Below, piece by piece: positions 1-5,543 of a stretch of 6,470 nucleotides of DNA. The notes beneath the pieces are model-generated. The model was given only the letters and a program-made list of their open reading frames with translations, ran no database searches and was not told where the DNA came from. Every line of letters begins with the position of its first letter. Position 1 is the stretch's first letter. The position numbers and the translations under genes were made by a program. The DNA comes from Bacteroidota bacterium (lineage in GTDB: Bacteria > Bacteroidota > Bacteroidia > Chitinophagales > Saprospiraceae), in contig QQUB01000547.1 of NCBI GenBank assembly GCA_008501835.1, positions 1-6,470 on the forward strand, in the 5' to 3' direction.

Positions 1-117
1 GTATTATTCTCTTCAGATGAGAGTTGGTATCATCATTTCATTCCAGGAAACAGCTACTGCTCATCCAATTATCCATTCTTGCAACTTCCCAAACCTATAG
101 GGGAAATTCACGAATAA
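1..117 (+). CDS. Possible 3' end of an upstream gene (partial)
   Basis: Frame 1 is open from the left edge to a TAA at 115-117 and encodes about 38 residues ending in LQLPKPIGEIHE. No start is visible and I recognise no family. Frame 2 is also open, to a TAG at 98-100, so the open frame alone is weak support. A gene ending here would lie about 100 nt upstream of the prenyltransferase gene on the same strand. The region could equally be non-coding. Confidence 0.2.
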   Translation, partial: VLFSSDESWYHHFIPGNSYCSSNYPFLQLPKPIGEIHE

Positions 118-187
118 TACTAAATAGCTGATTTTTAGATGATTAAAAATTTCGACAACCTCTAAGTGAACTAATCCAAATGTAAAG

Positions 188-195
188 TATATTTG
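188..195 (+). promoter_or_regulatory. Putative Bacteroidota -7 promoter box (TATATTTG)
   Basis: TATATTTG matches the Bacteroidota -7 consensus TAnnTTTG exactly and lies 23 nt upstream of the ATG at 219, which would give a short leader of roughly 15-20 nt. No clear TTG-type -33 box is visible about 20 nt further upstream, which weakens the call. A weak purine run, AAAGG at 205-209, precedes the start codon. The box would serve the UbiA-maf pair. Confidence 0.35.
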
Positions 196-218
196 GGCAA
201 AACAAAGGTATTCACCTT

Positions 219-1148
219 ATGCTGAACTTTTTCCGCCTGATCAGAACTCCCAACCTAATCATAGTTGCCGTCACGCAATCTATTCTGTATTTTTATCTTC
301 TGCTACCTCATTTTGAAGCAAATGGCATTACTCCTACCCTGCCGCTACAACAATTTCTGCTTTTTATTTTAGTGACCATTCTGGTAACCGCAGGCGGATA
401 CGTGATTAATGACATCCTGGATTATGAAACCGACCTGATCAACAAAAGAAGCTCCGTAATCCTAAAGGAAAAAATTTCCCTCCAATCAGCCACTTGGTTA
501 TATTTTTCCTTCAGTGCGCTGGGTTTTCTTTTAGCAATTTACCTGGCATTCTATATCCATAAACCTGAGTTGGTTGTCCTGTACCCCATTGCAGTAGGCA
601 GCCTTTTTGCATATTCCAAATACCTGAAAAAAATGGCTCTTGTTGGTAATCTGCTTATTTCAGCATTTGCTGCAGGAGTTGCTGGAATTATTGGCTTTGC
701 GGAATTGGAGGGGATAATGGAATTATCGGAATCAGCACCTCATATCTATATCAAGATCATCATTCTTTTTTGGGCCTATATGCTGTTTGCCTTTTATTCA
801 ACCTTATTCAGGGAAATCGTAAAGGACATTGAAGATATTGAAGGTGATGCTGCCCAAAAGTACCGAACTTTGCCTGTTTTAATGGGAATAATTTCAGTAA
901 AAAAGATTTCCATTTTTTTTGGAATATCCTTGTTGATCATGATCGCCATGGGTGGGTGGTTAGCCTGGTCTCATCTCAATTTCGTGGGGCGGATCATCAT
1001 CCTCCCTATTTTAATTGCCACAAACATTTGGTCGCTTGTGCGGTTATATAATGCGAAAAAGAAATCAGATTTTCATACCGTGAGTCAATTGATCAAATTA
1101 TTGATGTTATCCGGAGTAATTCTTTTACTATTTGTTCAATTCGATTAA
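219..1148 (+). CDS. UbiA-family prenyltransferase (geranylgeranylglycerol-phosphate geranylgeranyltransferase-like)
   Basis: This is an integral-membrane prenyltransferase of the UbiA superfamily, 309 residues, a normal length. Both Asp-rich Mg2+/diphosphate motifs are intact: NDILDYETD at residues 64-72 and DIEDIEGD at 203-210. They lie in cytosolic loops between hydrophobic helices, with about eight or nine membrane segments overall (for example near 14-30, 45-63, 93-112, 117-132, 143-160, 178-196, 230-250 and 258-275). YSKYLKK near 132-138 and the YRTLPVLMG stretch after the second motif are also typical. Bacteroidota homologues are usually annotated as geranylgeranylglycerol-phosphate geranylgeranyltransferase by similarity to archaeal lipid enzymes. 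The true acceptor is uncertain; a quinone or other prenyl acceptor remains possible. Maf follows after 48 nt on the same strand, suggesting co-transcription. Confidence 0.88.
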   Translation: MLNFFRLIRTPNLIIVAVTQSILYFYLLLPHFEANGITPTLPLQQFLLFILVTILVTAGGYVINDILDYETDLINKRSSVILKEKISLQSATWLYFSFSALGFLLAIYLAFYIHKPELVVLYPIAVGSLFAYSKYLKKMALVGNLLISAFAAGVAGIIGFAELEGIMELSESAPHIYIKIIILFWAYMLFAFYSTLFREIVKDIEDIEGDAAQKYRTLPVLMGIISVKKISIFFGISLLIMIAMGGWLAWSHLNFVGRIIILPILIATNIWSLVRLYNAKKKSDFHTVSQLIKLLMLSGVILLLFVQFD

Positions 1149-1196
1149 GAAAGGTTGAACCACATAAACCAACATATAATTCAAAATTAATCCTAA

Positions 1197-1778
1197 ATGC
1201 AATTAACAGACCTTCAGCAGAAGAAAATAATCCTGGCCTCGAAATCTCCACGACGCAGCCAGTTATTAAGAGAATCAGGATTCAATTTTGAAATCAAAAC
1301 GGTAGATGTAGAAGAAATTTATCCGGAGGATTTACCGGTAAGGAAAGTAGCTGCTTTTCTAGCCGAGCTAAAAGCAGAGGCTGCAAAGAATATGCTCCAA
1401 AATGGCGAAATCCTGCTAACGGCCGATACTATTGTTTTACAGGATGATACTATTTTTGGAAAACCAAAGGATCGGGAGGACGCAGTTAATATCTTAAAAA
1501 GACTTTCCGGAAATATGCATGAGGTCATCACAGGAGTATGCCTGGTATCCAAAGACAAATCGCACACATTTTCCACAGTATCAAAGGTTTACTTTGAACC
1601 CATGAGCGATGAAGAAATAGTGTATTACATCGACAAATTCGAGCCTTATGATAAGGCCGGTGCCTATGCTATTCAAGAATGGATCGGCCATTGTAAAATA
1701 TCGCGAATTGAGGGAACATACTCCAATATTATGGGATTGCCAATGGAATCGGTTTACAAAGCACTTAGAGATTTTTAG
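1197..1778 (+). CDS. maf: Maf-family nucleoside triphosphate pyrophosphatase (YhdE-like dTTP/UTP type)
   Basis: This cytosolic house-cleaning enzyme hydrolyses non-canonical or excess nucleoside triphosphates to the monophosphate and pyrophosphate. At 193 residues it is full length. Visible family motifs are the N-terminal loop ASKSPRRSQLL (residues 14-24), the catalytic ADTIV (76-80, Asp77), GKPKDREDA (88-96), KAGAYAIQ (153-160) and GTYSNIMGLP (173-182). The Gln ending AGAYAIQ is characteristic of the YhdE-like (dTTP/UTP) subgroup rather than the YceF-like m7GTP subgroup; this assignment is inferred. The ATG has no evident Shine-Dalgarno sequence, which is usual in this phylum, and it places the SKSPRR loop at the expected distance from the N-terminus. 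Its stop codon overlaps the stop of the convergent membrane-protein gene, leaving no room for a terminator between them. Confidence 0.95.
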   Translation: MQLTDLQQKKIILASKSPRRSQLLRESGFNFEIKTVDVEEIYPEDLPVRKVAAFLAELKAEAAKNMLQNGEILLTADTIVLQDDTIFGKPKDREDAVNILKRLSGNMHEVITGVCLVSKDKSHTFSTVSKVYFEPMSDEEIVYYIDKFEPYDKAGAYAIQEWIGHCKISRIEGTYSNIMGLPMESVYKALRDF

Positions 1779-3208
1779 TCTTGGTAAATAGTCTTTAATT
1801 CTTTTGTAATCCTCCAATGATGTAACATTTCTCCCAGGTCTTTCGAGCTTTTCGAAGTTTCCCTGATATCCCAACTCATTATTGTACAATCCTCAGGGAG
1901 AGCTATGACCTTCTTCTCACTTTTTGCAATGGTTTCCAGTGCATGCTTCTCACAATGGTTATTACTGAGCTCAGAAATGTCTGCCAGGGTTAAGATCATA
2001 ATAAAACTTCCAATTAAGCAAATGTAGCCCAACCGGGTTTTTCCTTTGAGTTTATTTAGCAAGATAACAGATGAATATCCATAAATAACGATTAATCCTA
2101 AAAACACAGGCAAAAAAGTATCCCGGCGAATTATTAAAGGTCTGTAATCCCGATATCCACCCAATGGAAGCAGCAAAAGGTACAATAGCACGAAAACTCC
2201 GACCCACTTGAGTATTGGAAAAAACAGGGGGCTATCAACAAATTTCCGAATCAGGAAAACATTAACTGTGATCACCAAAAAAAATAAGAGATAGGATGGT
2301 TTCTCAGAAAGCAATTGAATCAGTCCCTTGGGAAGCAAAGTGTATCGATCAATAGTCGAAAGTGTATCGGTCAGCCCTTCAATATTATTTCTTCCGATAT
2401 AAAGGGAATACAAACTCACCATCACCATTGAAGTTGCAAAAAAGATGTGCCAGCCGGACCACTGTAGCTTTAATCCTTTCACCCATTGTTCAACCCCATT
2501 CTGGTTTCCCTTTTTTATCAGATTTGAGTGAGTAACTAATATCAAAGTGACCGCTCCCACCAATACCACTCCTGGCACAAGTGTACCTCCCAAAGGTAAA
2601 GTAACTGTCAAAATACTCCATATAACAATCTTCACCCAATTCCATTTCCAACTATGTCGAAAAAGGAAAGGATAGGCATACAAAACCAGGAAAGTTACAG
2701 GCAGCGCATAAAAAAAAGTGTAGGTAATGGATTGATCAATGATGCCCATGCTGTTGTAGTAATATCCTGAATTTTGGAAAAACGGAATTACTAAAAAAAC
2801 CGCCAGCAAGTAGTTACGGGAAAACCATTTTCCTCCTCCGGTTATTAATGAGGCTAATAAAATCAACAACAGAATTTGAACTAAAAGTTTTGAAATGGCC
2901 ATGGAGGCATAAATGCTGTCCACAGGATCCAAAAACTGTTGAAGCCATAGGGGAAAATTTCGGAATACTGCAACCATTGACCAATGAACAAAGAAACGGT
3001 TTGGGCCAGCATACCATTCATCATTGATCAATACAGCTTCTCCAAAGGGATTATCCAATACTTTTTGGTAATGATCACTTGGAAGGATTATGGGAATCAG
3101 ATCGCCGTCAACTGGCATCGAACAATGTTGGAAATAAGCATAAACAGTATCGGCAAGAATCAGTAGTACTGCCAGTATTACCCAACTATTTCTTATCCAG
3201 TTTTTCAC
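1775..3208 (-). CDS. Uncharacterised polytopic membrane protein, GT-C-like architecture
   Basis: I do not recognise a named family. The 477-residue product has a short positive N-terminus (MKNWIRN), a first helix at about 8-25, then a long probably extracytoplasmic loop (about 26-97) containing an acidic DGD at 34-36. Roughly ten more helices follow (near 98-123, 133-148, 160-184, 190-205, 208-226, 252-270, 305-321, 333-350, 365-384 and 392-410), then a hydrophilic tail of about 65 residues. An Arg/Tyr-rich loop, GGYRDYRPLIIRRDT (350-364), looks conserved in character. One N-terminal helix, a large first outer loop with acidic residues and many helices resemble GT-C polyprenyl-phosphate glycosyltransferases, but this is only architectural inference. 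The start is GTG; the next Met (residue 31) would remove helix 1. It begins 3 nt after the purine nucleoside phosphorylase stop and is probably translationally coupled to it. Confidence 0.8.
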   Translation of the reverse strand: MKNWIRNSWVILAVLLILADTVYAYFQHCSMPVDGDLIPIILPSDHYQKVLDNPFGEAVLINDEWYAGPNRFFVHWSMVAVFRNFPLWLQQFLDPVDSIYASMAISKLLVQILLLILLASLITGGGKWFSRNYLLAVFLVIPFFQNSGYYYNSMGIIDQSITYTFFYALPVTFLVLYAYPFLFRHSWKWNWVKIVIWSILTVTLPLGGTLVPGVVLVGAVTLILVTHSNLIKKGNQNGVEQWVKGLKLQWSGWHIFFATSMVMVSLYSLYIGRNNIEGLTDTLSTIDRYTLLPKGLIQLLSEKPSYLLFFLVITVNVFLIRKFVDSPLFFPILKWVGVFVLLYLLLLPLGGYRDYRPLIIRRDTFLPVFLGLIVIYGYSSVILLNKLKGKTRLGYICLIGSFIMILTLADISELSNNHCEKHALETIAKSEKKVIALPEDCTIMSWDIRETSKSSKDLGEMLHHWRITKELKTIYQD

Positions 3209-3211
3209 AGA

Positions 3212-4030
3212 TCAGGCCAAAGTAGTTTTTCGGACTACTCCGCTTACCAGATCAATAAACCTTGGTTTGATCTCATTGGCCGCTTTTATGACAGATTCAT
3301 GGGTAACTTCTTCCATTCCTGACATATCGGTCACTGCCGAAATCCCCAAAGTCCGAATGCCAGCATGTCTGGCAACTATTGCTTCAGGAATGGTTGACAT
3401 GCCTACCGTATCAGCTCCCAAAACCTTCAACATATGCATTTCAGCATTGGTTTCAAAGGTCGGTCCTGTCACGGCACAATGCACGCCCTCGAAGACTTCC
3501 TGGCCTTTTTCACTCGCCACTTGCTTCGCCAGCTCAATCAACTCTCTGTCATAAGTATGAAGCATATCCGGGAACCGAGGTCCCAGTTCATCGAGATTGG
3601 GTCCGCGGAGTGGATTCTCAGGCATCATATTGATATGGTCGCGGATTAACATCAACGCTCCGACATAGAGGTTCTCATTCAATCCTCCGCAGGCGTTTGT
3701 GACGATCAGTACCTCTACCCCCAATGCCTTCATAACCCGGACCGGGAAGGTCACCTGCTTCATGGAATACCCTTCATAATAATGAATACGCCCCTGCATG
3801 GCAACTACCTCCTTGTCCTCAAATTTACCTATGACAAGTTTACCGTTGTGACCGGAAACTGTAGAAACAGGAAAATGAGGGATTTCTCCATAAGGGAAAT
3901 GGTCAGCAGGTTCAATCGTATCTGCAAGTTCTCCTAATCCTGACCCGAGGATCAGACCGATTTTAGGAGCATAATTGGTTCGGCTGCTGATATATTCAGA
4001 GGCCTCTTTAATTTGTTGTAAATATTCCAT
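3212..4030 (-). CDS. punA: Purine nucleoside phosphorylase, class II (trimeric PNP/MTAP family)
   Basis: This enzyme phosphorolyses purine (deoxy)nucleosides to the free base and (deoxy)ribose 1-phosphate for cytosolic purine salvage. At 272 residues it is typical of the trimeric NP-II class. Motifs in order are GSGLG (29-33, phosphate loop), GHNG (60-63), RIHYYEG (81-87), TNACGG (111-116), the GPTFET base/ribose site (189-194, with Glu193 matching human PNP Glu201), and MSTIPE (211-216). The position matching human Asn243 is Asp235, in AVTDMSG, which may broaden use of 6-amino purines (see findings). The ATG at 4030 gives the usual N-terminus, about 28 residues before the phosphate loop. A -7-like box lies upstream at 4079-4086. 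The membrane-protein gene follows after 3 nt, so the two should share a transcript. Hand-counted lines of this gene are 42-57% GC, richer than the dehydrogenase-like gene upstream. Confidence 0.95.
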   Translation of the reverse strand: MEYLQQIKEASEYISSRTNYAPKIGLILGSGLGELADTIEPADHFPYGEIPHFPVSTVSGHNGKLVIGKFEDKEVVAMQGRIHYYEGYSMKQVTFPVRVMKALGVEVLIVTNACGGLNENLYVGALMLIRDHINMMPENPLRGPNLDELGPRFPDMLHTYDRELIELAKQVASEKGQEVFEGVHCAVTGPTFETNAEMHMLKVLGADTVGMSTIPEAIVARHAGIRTLGISAVTDMSGMEEVTHESVIKAANEIKPRFIDLVSGVVRKTTLA

Positions 4031-4078
4031 TCAAATCAGGTTAAGGGCTAAAGATTTTATGTCAAATGCAGTAACCGA

Positions 4079-4086
4079 CAAAAATA
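4079..4086 (-). promoter_or_regulatory. Putative Bacteroidota -7 promoter box (TATTTTTG on the minus strand)
   Basis: Read on the minus strand these bases are TATTTTTG, a full match to TAnnTTTG, 48 nt upstream of the phosphorylase ATG. That would give a leader of about 40 nt. No convincing -33 TTG is seen at the expected distance. In AT-rich intergenic DNA such a match can arise by chance. Confidence 0.3.
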
Positions 4087-4129
4087 GACAAGTAATGCCA
4101 GACCGGAAAATTTCGGGTTGATTTATTGT

Positions 4130-4157
4130 TGCGGGTTACGGGTTACAGGATACGAGT
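4130..4157. repeat. Degenerate heptanucleotide tandem repeat (4 units)
   Basis: Four consecutive 7-bp units can be read: TGCGGGT, TACGGGT, TACAGGA and TACGAGT. A fifth similar heptamer, TTCGGGT at 4112-4118, stands just outside and out of phase. The tract lies between the small membrane ORF and the phosphorylase gene, upstream of the putative phosphorylase promoter. The unit is not a multiple of three within a gene, and I see no reading frame through it. Function unknown. Confidence 0.5.
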
Positions 4158-4181
4158 AATAAACTAATTTTAGCAAAACCA

Positions 4182-4394
4182 TTAATCAATATCCTCTTCT
4201 GAATATTGAAAAATTAAATAGCAAAATAACACAATAAAAGAAACAACAAAAAACAGCAAATTCTGAAAACGCCCCTTTGAAGAGAAAGTATAATACACCG
4301 AACAAGTGATGATGCTGTTAAAAAATGCTCCTGAGATTGCATACAACCATTCTTCGTTTTTAACATTCTTAAAGCTTCTTTTAGGACTCATCAT
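4182..4394 (-). CDS. Small hypothetical membrane protein (two helices)
   Basis: This 70-residue ORF is of unknown family. A basic N-terminus (MMSPKRSFKNVKNEE) is followed by hydrophobic segments at about 17-36 and 43-64 and an acidic end (YSEEDID). This is a plausible two-helix inner-membrane protein with both ends on the same side of the membrane. The DNA is very AT-rich (three hand-counted lines give 20-38% GC), so a hydrophobic ORF could arise from composition alone. The start could be either of the two adjacent ATGs; no strong ribosome binding site is seen. It lies between the palindromic element (33 nt upstream) and the heptamer repeat (24 nt downstream), with no evident promoter of its own. 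Confidence 0.45.
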   Translation of the reverse strand: MMSPKRSFKNVKNEEWLYAISGAFFNSIITCSVYYTFSSKGRFQNLLFFVVSFIVLFCYLIFQYSEEDID

Positions 4395-4427
4395 TACAGT
4401 TTATCTCATTGGATTAAAACTTTGATG

Positions 4428-4577
4428 TACCACGCTGGCGGGGTCGGATCAATGGAGAAAAGGTGACTTTTCCCATAGTGATCCGGGGGTGGACTCCATG
4501 CTGGAAGAGGTTCCACCCCCGGTTTTAAGTCAAAAAAGTACACTTTTCGACTTAAAACCGACCCCGCCAGCGGGGTA
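4428..4577. repeat. 150-bp cloverleaf-forming palindromic element (MITE- or REP/BIME-like candidate)
   Basis: The termini are inverted repeats: 4428-4447 pairs with 4558-4577 with one mismatch (A4432/G4573), including a perfect 14-bp core, GCTGGCGGGGTCGG at 4434-4447 against 4558-4571. The interior is three hairpins: 4446-4484 (GGATCA/TGATCC base, then ATGG/CCAT and AAAA/TTTT with small bulges), 4483-4522 (11 perfect bp, CCGGGGGTGGA with TCCACCCCCGG) and 4521-4559 (11 perfect bp, GGTTTTAAGTC with GACTTAAAACC). TA dinucleotides bound it at 4428-4429 and 4576-4577, compatible with a TA target duplication. There is no ORF, so it would be non-autonomous. It lies 18 nt downstream of the dehydrogenase-like gene. 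A structured RNA or transcription terminator is an alternative or additional role. Confidence 0.75.
4553..4576 (-). terminator. Possible terminator hairpin within the palindromic element
   Basis: On the minus strand, 20 nt after the stop of the dehydrogenase-like gene, ACCCCG-CTGG-CGGGGT forms a 6-bp GC-rich stem with a 4-nt loop. It is followed by CGGTTTTAA, whose T run is only four long. It could end the hydrolase/dehydrogenase transcript. The same bases also pair with the far end of the element, so this is a secondary interpretation. Confidence 0.3.
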
Positions 4578-4595
4578 TATTCTCACTCTTTCATA

Positions 4596-5516
4596 TCACA
4601 TTTTTTCCTTGTTTGCTGTTGTATTTTTTATATAGTCCAATAAATTGTCTAAAACTTTCAATGATAACCTTTCCTGCGCTTCTTTAGTCCATCCGGATAC
4701 GACTTCTGTTGATATTATATTTTGGAAATTGTCAAATTCCTGTTTGTAATTTCCAATCCCATCTCCATCAAAAATGGCGTAATTGGTTTGATTGGATATC
4801 CAATTATCAAATGCTGATTTGTCAAAGGTCAGGCCAAGAGAGGTATTAATAAGAACCTTACCATTTCCGAATTTTGTGAATTCATCTCTATTTAAAATAG
4901 TAGTGTTTTTGGGTAAATGAATAGAAATAATTTCTGTGGATTCTAATAGTTCATTCAAAGGTAAGTAGATGATTCCATCCTTTTCTGCCTGAGGTTTTCT
5001 ACTTCTATTAAAATAATAAACCTTAGCTCCAAATGCCTGCAGTCGGTCAGCAAGCATTTTGCCGGTTGTTCCCATTCCAATAATACCAACTTTTCTTCCG
5101 GTTAGTTCCACAGGTTCCGTTTTCCATTGTTGACTACCAATTCCTTTTATTAATCTTATAAGTTCTGAAATAATATATTCAACAAGACCTTCGTCTCCAT
5201 AATCTCTGACACCTGTCACAGTAATCCCATTTTTTTCAGCATAATCAATATCAACATTAGCTGATTTCCTGTCATATAAACTACAGCACATTCCTACGTA
5301 TTTCAGGTCTTTTGCACTACTAAGGGCTTGGCCACTCAATTGAGTACTCCACGATACAAAAACACAATCAGCATCCTTTATTCTTTGTGAAATTTCTCTA
5401 TCTGTGGTTGGAATGTCCTCATAAACCCTAATTGGATTTTGTGAAAACTTATTTAATCTTTCCAAGGCCCAATTCTGTAAACCAGTTTTATCTAGTACTA
5501 CAATTTGTCTGAACAT
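4596..5516 (-). CDS. NAD(P)-binding D-2-hydroxyacid dehydrogenase homologue lacking the catalytic residues
   Basis: The 306-residue protein has the two-domain layout of D-isomer-specific 2-hydroxyacid dehydrogenases. A flavodoxin-like substrate domain (1-100) leads through DYGDEGLVEYIISELIRL (105-122) to a Rossmann domain (about 140-275) with GIIGMGTTGKML at 144-155. FNRSRK (169-174) follows the second strand, and Arg/Ser there suggest NADP rather than NAD. The expected catalytic Arg (usual NxxRG) is replaced: NTSLG at 224-228 puts Leu227 there. The usual TPH near the end reads TEV at 270-272, so the His is absent, and no clear catalytic Glu is seen around AIFDGDG (247-253). It is therefore unlikely to be a classical 2-hydroxyacid dehydrogenase and may be a ligand-binding or differently catalytic relative. 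It follows the hydrolase gene by 27 nt; hand-counted lines are 28-45% GC. Confidence 0.85.
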   Translation of the reverse strand: MFRQIVVLDKTGLQNWALERLNKFSQNPIRVYEDIPTTDREISQRIKDADCVFVSWSTQLSGQALSSAKDLKYVGMCCSLYDRKSANVDIDYAEKNGITVTGVRDYGDEGLVEYIISELIRLIKGIGSQQWKTEPVELTGRKVGIIGMGTTGKMLADRLQAFGAKVYYFNRSRKPQAEKDGIIYLPLNELLESTEIISIHLPKNTTILNRDEFTKFGNGKVLINTSLGLTFDKSAFDNWISNQTNYAIFDGDGIGNYKQEFDNFQNIISTEVVSGWTKEAQERLSLKVLDNLLDYIKNTTANKEKM

Positions 5517-5543
5517 TATCTTTAATTAAAAATTATTACGGAA

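Noticed and set aside
131..150. ATTTTT...AAAAAT inverted repeat upstream of the UbiA gene as a terminator
   Set aside because: The stem is six A-T pairs only, with an 8-nt loop and no GC content; too weak to call.
1319..1889. Minus-strand open frames across maf and its 3' junction
   Set aside because: They lie antisense to the well-supported maf gene and to its overlap with the membrane-protein gene. Their products have no recognisable motifs and look like codon-composition shadows.
2814..3166. Short open frames on both strands inside the membrane-protein gene
   Set aside because: They overlap a 477-residue frame with regular transmembrane periodicity and show no family features or upstream signals of their own.
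3267..3649. Three plus-strand open frames opposite the phosphorylase gene
   Set aside because: They are antisense to a gene with all its catalytic motifs intact; the predicted products are Ser/Cys/Ala-rich shadows.
4103..4116. CCGGAAAATTTCGG as a hairpin
   Set aside because: It requires a G-T wobble and leaves only a 2-nt loop; not a stable stem-loop.
4130..4157. CRISPR-like array
   Set aside because: The units are 7 bp, adjacent and degenerate, with no spacers.
4428..4577. tRNA or other standard RNA gene because of the cloverleaf shape
   Set aside because: At 150 nt, with long near-perfect stems, it has no tRNA T-loop or D-loop consensus and no anticodon arm of normal size; a palindromic DNA element fits better.
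5517..5543. Separate promoter for the dehydrogenase-like gene
   Set aside because: The 27-nt gap is AT-rich but contains no TAnnTTTG on the minus strand; co-transcription with the hydrolase gene is simpler.
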